Part shown: positions 15,591 to 24,758 of the stretch, in pieces | How the letters are laid out: each line of letters begins with the position of its first letter | Position numbering within the stretch: the stretch's first letter is position 1 | Assembly: GCF_012103215.1 (NCBI RefSeq) | Contig: NZ_JAAVNE010000040.1 | Span: forward strand, 1 to 49,200 | Origin: Falsiroseomonas selenitidurans | GTDB lineage: Bacteria; Pseudomonadota; Alphaproteobacteria; Acetobacterales; Acetobacteraceae | Direction of reading: 5' to 3' | DNA length: 49,200 nt | Position numbers and translations under genes: made by a program | Notes under the pieces: generated by a model | Seen by the model: the letters and a program-made list of their open reading frames with translations, nothing else | Databases searched by the model: none | What the model was told of the DNA's origin: nothing

Positions 15591-16298
15591 CTACCCGGCG
15601 TAGATCATCTTCCGCGTCATGCCGCCATCGGTGGTGAATTCGGCGCCGGTGACGAAGCCGCTCTCCGGGCCGACCAGCCAGGCCACCAGGGCAGCCACAT
15701 CCGCGGGCCGGCCGACCCGGCCGGCGGGATGCTGCGCATGGTCTTCCGCGCGCAGCGTTTCCTCCCCCGTGTCGATCCAGCCGGGGCTCACCGCGTTCAC
15801 CCGTACCGCCGGCCCCAGGCTGACGGCCAGCGCATGGCTCAGCGCCACCAGCCCGCCCTTGGAGGCCGCATAGCTCTCGGTATCCGCCTCCGACTGCCGG
15901 GCGCGGGTGGAGGCGATGGTCACCACCGCACCGCGGGCTTCGCGCAGCAGCGCCTCTGCCGCGCGCACCAGCAGGAAGGTCGCGGTCAGGTTGGTGGCGA
16001 GCACCTGGGACCACGCCGCCAGGCTCAGGTCCGCCAACGGCTTGCGCAACATGATCCCGGCATTGGAGACCAGGGCATCCAGCCGCCCTTCGCGCGCCCG
16101 CACGCCCGCCAGCAGCGCGGCAACCTCCGCCTCCGCCGCCACATCGGTCTGCACGAAGCGGCCCGGCAGACCCGCCGCCGGCGCCTGCCGGTCCACCGCC
16201 ACCACCCGCCAGCCCTCGCCGGCCAGCCGCGTGGCCACCGCCCGGCCGATGCCGCGCGCCGCCCCTGTCACCAGCACCACCCGTCCGTCCTGTGTCAT
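15591..16298 (-). CDS. short-chain dehydrogenase/reductase (SDR)
   Basis: A 235-residue classical SDR oxidoreductase. The cofactor motif is VVLVTGAARGIGRAVATRL. NAG appears in LDALVSNAGIML, the catalytic Ser in VVTIAST and the YxxxK pair in SYAASKGG. The Asp in VVAVDRQ after the second strand suggests a preference for NAD(H). The C-terminal end (AEFTTDGGMTRKMIYAG) is family-like. The start at 16298 follows a GTG/ATG-poor stretch and gives the normal length. Substrate unknown. It lies downstream of an ArsR regulator on the same strand with a 55-nt gap. Confidence 0.92.
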   Translation of the reverse strand: MTQDGRVVLVTGAARGIGRAVATRLAGEGWRVVAVDRQAPAAGLPGRFVQTDVAAEAEVAALLAGVRAREGRLDALVSNAGIMLRKPLADLSLAAWSQVLATNLTATFLLVRAAEALLREARGAVVTIASTRARQSEADTESYAASKGGLVALSHALAVSLGPAVRVNAVSPGWIDTGEETLRAEDHAQHPAGRVGRPADVAALVAWLVGPESGFVTGAEFTTDGGMTRKMIYAG

Positions 16299-16352
16299 CC
16301 TCGCCCCCGTCCGCTGCCCCCCTGGCAACGGCCGGCAGGGGCGCGGGATGCA

Positions 16353-16694
16353 TCAGGCCGGCGTGGGCTTCGGCGCGCAGTACAGCGTGTAGAGGGTGGC
16401 GAGGATGGCCTGCACCTCCGCGCTCGCCAGGCGGTAGAAGATGGTCTGCCCCTCGCGCCGCGTCTCCACCAGGCGCAGGTCGCGCATCCGGCCCAGATGC
16501 TGCGACAGCGCGGTGGGCGCCAGGCCGACCAGCCCGGCCAGCTGGTTCACGGATTTCTCGCCTTCGAGCAGGTGGCACATCGCCATCAGGCGCTTGGCAT
16601 TGGCCAGCGCCGACAGCAGGCGCGCCGCCTCCTCGGCTTTCGCCTCCAGCGCCTCGGCCGCCGCCAGCGCGTCATCCGCCAGCGCGGCGGGCAT
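16353..16694 (-). CDS. ArsR-family winged-helix regulator
   Basis: A 113-residue DNA-binding repressor. The core is AKRLMAMCHLLEGEKSVNQLAGLVGLAPTALSQHLGRMRDL with the wing ETRREGQTIFYRLAS. A lone Cys sits in helix 3 (MAMCHLL) where ArsR/SmtB metal sensors have a Cys pair, so metal sensing through that site looks unlikely. A related thiol sensor of the BigR/YgaV group is possible. The start at 16694 lies 10 nt after the GNAT stop; an in-frame ATG at 16742 would overlap that gene. Confidence 0.9.
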   Translation of the reverse strand: MPAALADDALAAAEALEAKAEEAARLLSALANAKRLMAMCHLLEGEKSVNQLAGLVGLAPTALSQHLGRMRDLRLVETRREGQTIFYRLASAEVQAILATLYTLYCAPKPTPA

Positions 16695-16704
16695 CAGGGC
16701 AGGG

Positions 16705-17298
16705 TCAGCCGACACGGAGCCGGTCCGGGATCGGCAGGCCAAGCCGCAGCGGCACCGGCCACAATTCCCGCACCGTGCGCAGCACCCGGAACCCCGCCGC
16801 CACGTAGTTCGGCAGGGCCCGGGGATGGTCGGCGGTGCAGGTGTTCACGGTCAGCAGGCGTGGCTTTTCCGCCCATGCGGTCTCCACCGCGTGGCGCAGC
16901 AGCGCCCGGCCCACGCCGCGGCCGATGGCATGCGGCATCAGGCCGAAATAGGCGAGGTTCGTCCCATACTCGGCCCCGCGCCGCTCCAACTCGTAGAAGC
17001 CTGCCGGTTCGCCGCCCTGATACAGCACATGGATGCAGATCTCCGGCCGCGCCAGCAGCGCCGCGATCTCGGCGTCCGGCACCGTGCGGCGCAGCCACCA
17101 CAGGTAGTCGCGGCCCACCGTGTCGTACAGGTAGCGGTAGAAGGGCACAGAACAGCCCGGCACGCGCACCACCCCGACCCCCTTGGGGAAGTCCGGCTTC
17201 GCGCCTTCCGGCGCCGCATCCATGCGCAGGAAGGTGACATCCACCTCGATGCGCTGCACCGGTTCGCGGATGCCGGTCGGGCGCGTCGCCGTGGCCAT
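16705..17298 (-). CDS. GNAT-family N-acetyltransferase
   Basis: A 197-residue GCN5-related acetyltransferase. The acetyl-CoA motif is GRGVGRALLRHAVETAW, preceded by the strand YFGLMPHAIGR and followed by NTCTADHPRALPNYVAAGF. The N-terminal 90 residues (VDVTFLRMDAAPEG...) are less conserved and may form the acceptor site. It starts 3 nt after the rpoD stop, so it may be read through from the dnaG-rpoD transcript. The substrate is unknown. Confidence 0.88.
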   Translation of the reverse strand: MATATRPTGIREPVQRIEVDVTFLRMDAAPEGAKPDFPKGVGVVRVPGCSVPFYRYLYDTVGRDYLWWLRRTVPDAEIAALLARPEICIHVLYQGGEPAGFYELERRGAEYGTNLAYFGLMPHAIGRGVGRALLRHAVETAWAEKPRLLTVNTCTADHPRALPNYVAAGFRVLRTVRELWPVPLRLGLPIPDRLRVG

Positions 17299-17301
17299 GG
17301 C

Positions 17302-19224
<1,923 letters not shown>

Positions 19225-19318
19225 GCTTTTTTCCGCTCCGTCAACGGCGCCCCGGCCCGGTGGGGATGCCCCCCGGACCGGGCCTGCGCGAATTCGCCCC
19301 ATGATGCGCCACCGCGCA

Positions 19319-21205
19319 TCATCCGTGGCCGTGGCCGTCGGTGATTGCGGCCATGCCGTCCTCGCCGCCAGTCTCCGCCCACTCGCCCCGGCGCAGCGCG
19401 GCCAGGGTCAGCTTCAACCGGATGAGCCTTTGCTGGGCCCGGGCCTGGGCGACCGGATCGGCCGCTTCCTCCCATGCCCGCTGGGCTCCGGCCTGGTCCT
19501 CCTCAAGCTCCGCCTCGCCACGCAGCAGGCCGAAGAAATGCCACCACGCCTCCAGCGCATCGCGCGGCTGCGCGGCTTTTCCCGCGGCCACCGGCAGGCC
19601 GGGGTCCCGCAGCAAGCCCGTCGACAGGTCTGCCATGCCTGTGCCGGCGAGTTGGTCCATCAGGCGGCGCGAGTCAAGTTCGTGGCCCTCTGCCAGCCAG
19701 GCCAGCACCGCATCGCGCAAGCGGGCCAGGGCCGGTTCGCCCAGATCGAGGCTCGCCAGGCTTTCCTCCACCTCCGGCAGCAACCAGGGGTGGTGCAGCG
19801 TGATGGCCAGCAGGGCGCGCGCCTGGAAGCCGCGGGTGCGCGCCTGGCTGATCGCCGGGCGCGGGTGCGGGGCCGCCACCGGGCGCCGACCGGGGCCGCC
19901 CGCGCCGCCGGCCCGTGCGCCGAACCCCCCGGCCCCGCCGCGCGGCGGGCGCGTGGTGGCGAAGAAGCGGTCCAGCAGGGCGCTGCGGTATTCCGCGGCC
20001 AGGGTCTTGTCCGGGATGGTGGCCGCCACCTCCGCCAGCCGGTGGCGCAGCGCCGCGCGCTGTTCCGGCGTGGCCACCGGCCGGCCTTCCGCGAGCAGGC
20101 CGTACAGCGCCGCCGACAGGCTGCGCGCGCCCTCCAGCACGGCGGTGAAGGCGGCGGGCCCGCGGCGCGTCACCAGCGTGTCCGGGTCCTCGCCCGGCGG
20201 CAGGGTTGCCAGCTTCAGGCTGCGCTCCGTGCTCAGCAGCGGCAGCGCCGCCTCGGCCGCCCGGGCCGCCGCGCGGCCGCCGGCGGCATCGCCGTCGAAG
20301 CACAGGATCGGCTCCGGCGTCAGGCGCCACAGTTCCTCCATCTGCTCGGCCGTCAGCGCGGTGCCGAGCGGTGCGACGGCGGCGCCGAACCCTGCCTGGT
20401 GCAGGGCGATGACGTCCATGTAGCCTTCCACCACCACCACCGGCGCGCCGCGGAAGGCGCCTTCCCGCGCCAGATCCAGGCCGTACAGGCTGCGCCGCTT
20501 GGAAAACAGCGCGGTCTCCGGCCCGTTCACGTATTTCGGCTGGCCATCCCCCAGGATGCGCCCGCCGAAGGAGATCACCCGGCCGCGGCGATCGCGGATG
20601 GGAAAGATCACGCGGTTGAAATAGAGGTCGTTGAAGCCGGAGCCATCCTCCCGCTCCCGCACCAGCCCGGCCTCGGCGAGTTGCTGCGGCGTGATGCCCT
20701 CCGCCTTCAGCGCCGCCGCCAGCACGCCGCGGCCGCCGCCGGACCAGCCCAGGCCGAAGCGGGCGATCGTATCCTCCGTCAGCCCGCGTCGCCGCAGATA
20801 GGCCAGCGCCTCCGCCCCTTCCGCCAGGTGCAGCCGGCGGGCGAAGGCACCCTGGGCGGCCTCCAGCACGTCGTGCAGGTCGCGCGCCCGGCGTTCCCGC
20901 GCCGCGGCTTCGGGAGTGGCCTTCGGCACCTGCAGCCCGGCCTCCCCGGCCAGGCGCTCCACCGCCTCGGGGAAGGGCAGCCCCTCGGCCTGCATGACGA
21001 AGCTGATGGCATCGCCATGCGCGCCGCAGCCAAAGCAGTGGTAGTGGTCGTCATACACATAGAAGGACGGCGTCTTCTCGCCATGGAAGGGGCAGCAGCC
21101 CTTCCAGTTGCGGCCGGATTTCGCCAGCCGCGTCTTGCGCTGCACCAGGGGTGCCAGCGGCGTCCGGTGCCGCAGCTCATCGAGGAAATTCGGAGGGAGG
21201 GCCAT
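19319..21205 (-). CDS. dnaG: DNA primase DnaG
   Basis: A 628-residue primase that makes RNA primers at the replication fork. The CHC2 zinc finger is visible (GCCPFHGEKTPSFYVYDDHYHCFGCG). The TOPRIM core has VVVVEGYMDVIAL and LCFDGDAAGGRAA. A Gly/Arg/Pro-rich linker (near RPPRGGAGGFGARAGGAGG) separates it from the helicase-binding C-terminus. The start MALPPNFLDELR at 21205 is the normal family N-terminus. It is divergent from the pentapeptide-repeat gene and upstream of rpoD. Confidence 0.97.
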   Translation of the reverse strand: MALPPNFLDELRHRTPLAPLVQRKTRLAKSGRNWKGCCPFHGEKTPSFYVYDDHYHCFGCGAHGDAISFVMQAEGLPFPEAVERLAGEAGLQVPKATPEAAARERRARDLHDVLEAAQGAFARRLHLAEGAEALAYLRRRGLTEDTIARFGLGWSGGGRGVLAAALKAEGITPQQLAEAGLVREREDGSGFNDLYFNRVIFPIRDRRGRVISFGGRILGDGQPKYVNGPETALFSKRRSLYGLDLAREGAFRGAPVVVVEGYMDVIALHQAGFGAAVAPLGTALTAEQMEELWRLTPEPILCFDGDAAGGRAAARAAEAALPLLSTERSLKLATLPPGEDPDTLVTRRGPAAFTAVLEGARSLSAALYGLLAEGRPVATPEQRAALRHRLAEVAATIPDKTLAAEYRSALLDRFFATTRPPRGGAGGFGARAGGAGGPGRRPVAAPHPRPAISQARTRGFQARALLAITLHHPWLLPEVEESLASLDLGEPALARLRDAVLAWLAEGHELDSRRLMDQLAGTGMADLSTGLLRDPGLPVAAGKAAQPRDALEAWWHFFGLLRGEAELEEDQAGAQRAWEEAADPVAQARAQQRLIRLKLTLAALRRGEWAETGGEDGMAAITDGHGHG

Positions 21206-21297
21206 CGCCAGGGGCTCTTAGCACCGATCGCGCGCGGCGCGACGGCGTGCGCGGGGGTAGCGAAGTCTTCACCGCCGCCGGGGCATGCAGGCCCATC

Positions 21298-22697
21298 GTG
21301 ATTCCTGCACCCCCTCCCGCCCCCCCACCGCCCGGTCCGGCGCCGGCGCGCGCCCGGGCCGACGAGCTGCCGATCGAATTCCGCCCCGTGGCCGCGGCGG
21401 AACTGGCGGAAGCACTGGCCGCGCACCAGCGCCACCTGCGCGGCGAAAAAGGCGGCCGGCGCGCCGCCTTCAAATTCGCCGATCTGTCGCATCTCGACCT
21501 GCGGGGTGCCGTACTGGCGGGCGCGGACCTGACCGGTGCGCGGCTGGAAGGCACCATCCTGGCGGAGGCCGACCTGCGTGACACCTGCCTGTTCGGCGCC
21601 AATCTGCGCAAGGCGGAACTGATCCGGGCGCAGATGCAGGGGGTGGACCTGCGCGGCGCCTCGCTGCGCGGGGCGCAGATGGCGCGCGCCAACCTGACCG
21701 GCGCCGACCTGCGCGACGGCCACCTGGTGCGCAGCAAGGACGGGGAGCTGGTGCCCACCGCCCCGGCCGGCGGCCATGGCGAGCTGTCGGAGGCCAGCGC
21801 GGTCAACGCCAACCTGACGCGCGCCAAGCTGTCCAACGCCTTCATCGTGCAGACCGACCTGCGCGACTCGAACCTGCGCAACGCCGTCTTCGTCCGCGCC
21901 GACCTCAGCTGCGCCGACCTGTCCGGCTGCAACCTGGAAGGCGCCGACCTGTCGGAGGCCAACCTGACCGGGGCGCGGCTGGAAGGCGCATCCTGACCCG
22001 CGCCGTGCTGCGTTCGGCCAACCTGTCCCAGGCCAACCTGCTGGGCGCGCTGCTGGACGAGGTGGACCTGTTCACCACCCGGCTGGACGGGGCCGAGATG
22101 GCGCGCCGGCTGGACAGCATGGAAGGCACCGTCGGCACGGCACTGCGGCTGCACCATGACTGGATCCGCAGCAATGGCCGCAGCGGCCAGCGCGCCGATC
22201 TCTCGGCCTGCGACCTCACCGGCATCAGCCTGGCGGGCGTGAACCTGGCAGCAGCGGTGCTGAAATACGTGGTGCTGCGCGATGCGGACCTGACCGGCAG
22301 CATCCTGGCCATGGCCGACCTGTCCATGGCGGACCTCCGCGGTGCGCGCATGGCCGGGGCCGATCTGCGCGGCGCCAGGCTGCTGCGCGCCACGCTGAAC
22401 GAGGCCGACCTCAGCCGGCTGCTGGCCGGGCCGATGACGCTGCGCAGCGGCCAGACCTGGCCCACCAACCTGGGCAATGCCCGCATGGCGCGGGTGCGGG
22501 CGGTGGCGGCCGACCTGACGCAGGCCCGGCTGGTGGATTGCGACCTGACCCAGGCCGACCTGCGCGAAGCCCGGCTGCGGGAAGCAGAGCTGACGGACGC
22601 CACCCTGACCATGGCCGACCTGCGGGAGGCCGATCTGGCGGGCGCCCTGCTGGTGGGGGCGGCGGGGCTGATCCTGCCGGGGCGCCCGGGGGGCTGA
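21298..22697 (+). pseudogene. pentapeptide-repeat protein, split by a frameshift
   Basis: Both halves are built of A(D/N)LxX pentapeptide repeats, which fold as a right-handed beta-helix. The first frame runs through SGCNLEGADLSEANLTGARLEGA and meets TGA at 21994-21996. The other frame reads ILTRAVLRSANLSQANLLGA straight on to 22697. Joined, they give an unbroken repeat of about 465 residues, so one base seems to be lost near 21987-21990 (GGCGCATCC where GGCGCxATCC is expected). The start is probably GTG 21298, after a Pro-rich leader; GTG 21247 is also possible. This may be a real mutation or a sequencing error. Function unknown. Confidence 0.75.
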
Positions 22698-22713
22698 CGC
22701 CGCCGTCAGCCCC
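22690..22713. terminator. convergent hairpin between pentapeptide gene and yqeY
   Basis: A perfect 10-bp stem, GGGGCTGACG (22690-22699) and CGTCAGCCCC (22704-22713), with a 4-nt loop. It contains the stop codon of the pentapeptide gene and lies 10 nt from the yqeY stop. No T-run follows on either side. It is well placed as a shared end for two converging transcripts. Confidence 0.55.
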
Positions 22714-22722
22714 GCTGGAAGG

Positions 22723-23184
22723 TCAGCCCAGCGCCGCCTTCACCAGCGGGCCGGCCTTGGCCATGTCCAGGCTGGCCGCGTGCTTCGCGCGCAGCGCCGC
22801 CATCACCTTGCCCATGTCCTTCATCCCGGCGGCACCGGTCTCCGCCACCGCCTCGGCCACCGCCGCCTGCATCGCGGCCTCATCCATCTGCTGCGGCAGG
22901 AAGGATTCGATGACGGCGATCTCCGCCTCCTCCTTCTCGGCCAGCTCCGCCCGGCCGCCCTCGCGGTACAGGGTGGCGGATTCGGCGCGGGACTTGGCCA
23001 TGCCGCGCAGCATGGCGATGATCTGATCCTCCGGCACCTTGTCCACGCCGGACGGGCGCGCGGCGATATCCACATCCTTCAGCTTCGCCGTGATCATCCG
23101 CAGGGTTGAGGTGCGGGCGGCATCCTTGGCCAGCATCGCCTGCTTGAGCGCGGCGGTGAAACGTGTGCGAAGGTCGTCGGCCAT
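22723..23184 (-). CDS. GatB/YqeY domain protein
   Basis: A 153-residue protein of the YqeY family, related to the tRNA-binding tail of the amidotransferase subunit GatB. The pattern is LRTRFTAALKQAMLAKDAARTSTLRMITA, EDQIIAMLRGMAKSRAESA, ESFLPQQMDEAAM and MKDMGKVMAALRAKHA. The role is uncertain, possibly tRNA-linked. AAGGAG lies 6 nt before the ATG at 23184. It is divergent from carA and shares the 109-bp region holding the 16-bp dyad. YqeY is often next to dnaG-rpoD and carA in alphaproteobacteria. Confidence 0.93.
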   Translation of the reverse strand: MADDLRTRFTAALKQAMLAKDAARTSTLRMITAKLKDVDIAARPSGVDKVPEDQIIAMLRGMAKSRAESATLYREGGRAELAEKEEAEIAVIESFLPQQMDEAAMQAAVAEAVAETGAAGMKDMGKVMAALRAKHAASLDMAKAGPLVKAALG

Positions 23185-23226
23185 GGGGTGTCTCCTTGTC
23201 CTTCCGCTGTAGCACGGCGGGGCGTC

Positions 23227-23281
23227 TGGGAAAAATCTTCCCGACCCGCAGATGGGCCTTGAGATGGGAAGATTTCTCCCA
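23227..23281. promoter_or_regulatory. 16-bp inverted repeat (candidate operator) between yqeY and carA
   Basis: The left arm TGGGAAAAATCTTCCC (23227-23242) and right arm GGGAAGATTTCTCCCA (23266-23281) are reverse complements with one mismatch, 23 bp apart. Each arm is itself a loose GGGAN-NTCCC palindrome, so two dimer sites facing each other are likely. The right arm fills the -35/-10 spacer of the predicted carA promoter; the left arm lies where the -35 of yqeY could be. Confidence 0.7.
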
Positions 23282-23287
23282 CATGTT
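23259..23287 (+). promoter_or_regulatory. predicted carA promoter with start point at the ATG
   Basis: TTGAGA (23259-23264), a 17-bp spacer and CATGTT (23282-23287) make a reasonable sigma-70 promoter. Transcription would begin 6-7 nt later, at the carA ATG (23294). That fits the lack of any Shine-Dalgarno sequence before this ATG, implying leaderless translation of the long form. Confidence 0.5.
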
Positions 23288-23293
23288 CGTCCC

Positions 23294-24703
23294 ATGCGAA
23301 CCGTCGAACAGATCATCGCCCTGATGGGTGGCGCGGAGGCTACGGCGCGGCGCCTGGGCATCGGCACCGAGGCCGTGCGGAAGTGGCGCCAGGCGCGCGC
23401 CGTGCCCGCCAAGCACTGGCCTGCCATCCTGGCCGCCACCGGCCTCGATCTGCCCGACCTGCCGCAGGGCACGGATGCCCCGCGGCCCGACACGCCCAAG
23501 CCCCACGCCGCGCCGCAACAGGAGAACGCCCCCGTGACGCAGACCCCAGATGCCCCGCCCCCCGGCGCGACCGCCGCCCTGGTGCTGGCCGATGGCAGCG
23601 TCTTCTGGGGCCGCGGCTTCGGCGCGCAGGCCACCACCGTGGCGGAGATCTGCTTCAACACCGCCATGACCGGGTATCAGGAGGTGCTGACCGATCCCTC
23701 CTATGCCGGGCAGACCATCTGCTTCACCTTCCCGCATATCGGCAATGTCGGCGCCAATGCCGAGGATATCGAGGCGATCACCCCCGCCGCGCGCGGCCTG
23801 ATCGTGAAGCAGGACCTGACCGAGCCTTCCAACTACCGCGCCACCCGGCACCTGGATGACTGGCTGAAGTCGCATGGCGTGCCCGGCATCGCCGGCCTCG
23901 ACACCCGTGCCCTGACCGTGCGCATCCGCGACGGCGGCGCGCCGAACGGCGTGCTGGCGCATCCCGCCGACGGGCGCTTCGACATCCCGGCCCTGCTGGC
24001 CCAGGCCAAGGCCTGGCCGGGGCTGGAGGGGATGGACCTGGCGAAGGAGGTCTCGACCCGGCAGTCCTATAGCTGGGACGAGGCCGAATGGGCCTGGGGC
24101 GAGGGGTTCGGCAAGCAGACGGCGCCGCAATGCAAGGTGGTCGCCGTCGACTACGGCGCCAAGCGCAACATCCTGCGCTGCCTGGCCGCCGCCGGCTGCG
24201 CCGTGACCGTGGTGCCGGCCACCGCCACCGCCGAGGATATTCTTTCGCACAAGCCGGATGGCGTGTTTCTCTCCAACGGCCCGGGCGACCCTGCGGCGAC
24301 GGGCGCCTATGCCGTTCCGGCGATCCAGGGCGTGCTGGAGACGGGCCTGCCGGTCTTTGGCATCTGCCTCGGCCACCAGCTGCTGGCCCTGGCGCTGGGG
24401 GCGAAGACCTACAAGCTGGACCGCGGCCATCGCGGCGCCAACCAGCCGGTGAAGGAGCTCGCCACGGGCAAGGTGGAGATCACCAGCCAGAACCACGGCT
24501 TCGCGGTGGACGATGCCAGCCTGCCGGACGGCGTGACGGTGACGCATCGCAGCCTGTTCGACGGGTCCAACGAGGGCATCGCCAGCAGCACGAAGCCGGC
24601 CTTCTCCGTGCAGTACCACCCGGAAGCGAGCCCGGGGCCGACCGACAGCCACCATCTGTTCCGGCGCTTCGTTGGGATGATCGAAGCAGCGAAGGCGAAT
24701 TGA
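23294..24703 (+). CDS. carA: carbamoyl-phosphate synthase small subunit with N-terminal HTH domain
   Basis: CarA supplies ammonia from glutamine to CarB for arginine and pyrimidine synthesis. The C-terminal amidotransferase has VFGICLGHQLLALALGA with the catalytic Cys, and SVQYHPEASPGPTDSHHLF with the catalytic His and Glu. Unusually, residues 1-57 form a helix-turn-helix-like domain (GGAEATARRLGIGTEAVRKW, then ARAVPAKHW) joined by a Pro-rich linker. The full frame is 469 residues. A GTG at 23534 with AGGAGA 8-9 nt upstream would give a 389-residue CarA of normal size, so two products from one frame are possible. RefSeq uses the name 'carph-isopro domain' for similar HTH-like pieces, as far as I recall. 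Confidence 0.93.
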   Translation: MRTVEQIIALMGGAEATARRLGIGTEAVRKWRQARAVPAKHWPAILAATGLDLPDLPQGTDAPRPDTPKPHAAPQQENAPVTQTPDAPPPGATAALVLADGSVFWGRGFGAQATTVAEICFNTAMTGYQEVLTDPSYAGQTICFTFPHIGNVGANAEDIEAITPAARGLIVKQDLTEPSNYRATRHLDDWLKSHGVPGIAGLDTRALTVRIRDGGAPNGVLAHPADGRFDIPALLAQAKAWPGLEGMDLAKEVSTRQSYSWDEAEWAWGEGFGKQTAPQCKVVAVDYGAKRNILRCLAAAGCAVTVVPATATAEDILSHKPDGVFLSNGPGDPAATGAYAVPAIQGVLETGLPVFGICLGHQLLALALGAKTYKLDRGHRGANQPVKELATGKVEITSQNHGFAVDDASLPDGVTVTHRSLFDGSNEGIASSTKPAFSVQYHPEASPGPTDSHHLFRRFVGMIEAAKAN

Positions 24704-24715
24704 CGATCTTTTCGG

Positions 24716-24749
24716 AGTTATACGGCCAAGACCGCATAAACGGATAACT
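24716..24749. promoter_or_regulatory. nested dyads upstream of the ATPase gene
   Basis: AGTTAT (24716-24721) and ATAACT (24744-24749) form an outer inverted repeat. TTATACGG (24718-24725) and CCGCATAA (24732-24739) form an overlapping one with one mismatch. This 56-bp gap after carA is clearly AT-richer than its surroundings. It could be an operator or a structured leader; the ATPase ATG at 24759 has no good ribosome site. Confidence 0.45.
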
Positions 24750-24758
24750 TCCTTCAAT

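Noticed and set aside
21205..21297. Coding start of the pentapeptide protein at 21151 or 21205
   Set aside because: The region encodes the start of dnaG and its divergent promoter; the reading frame there has no family residues.
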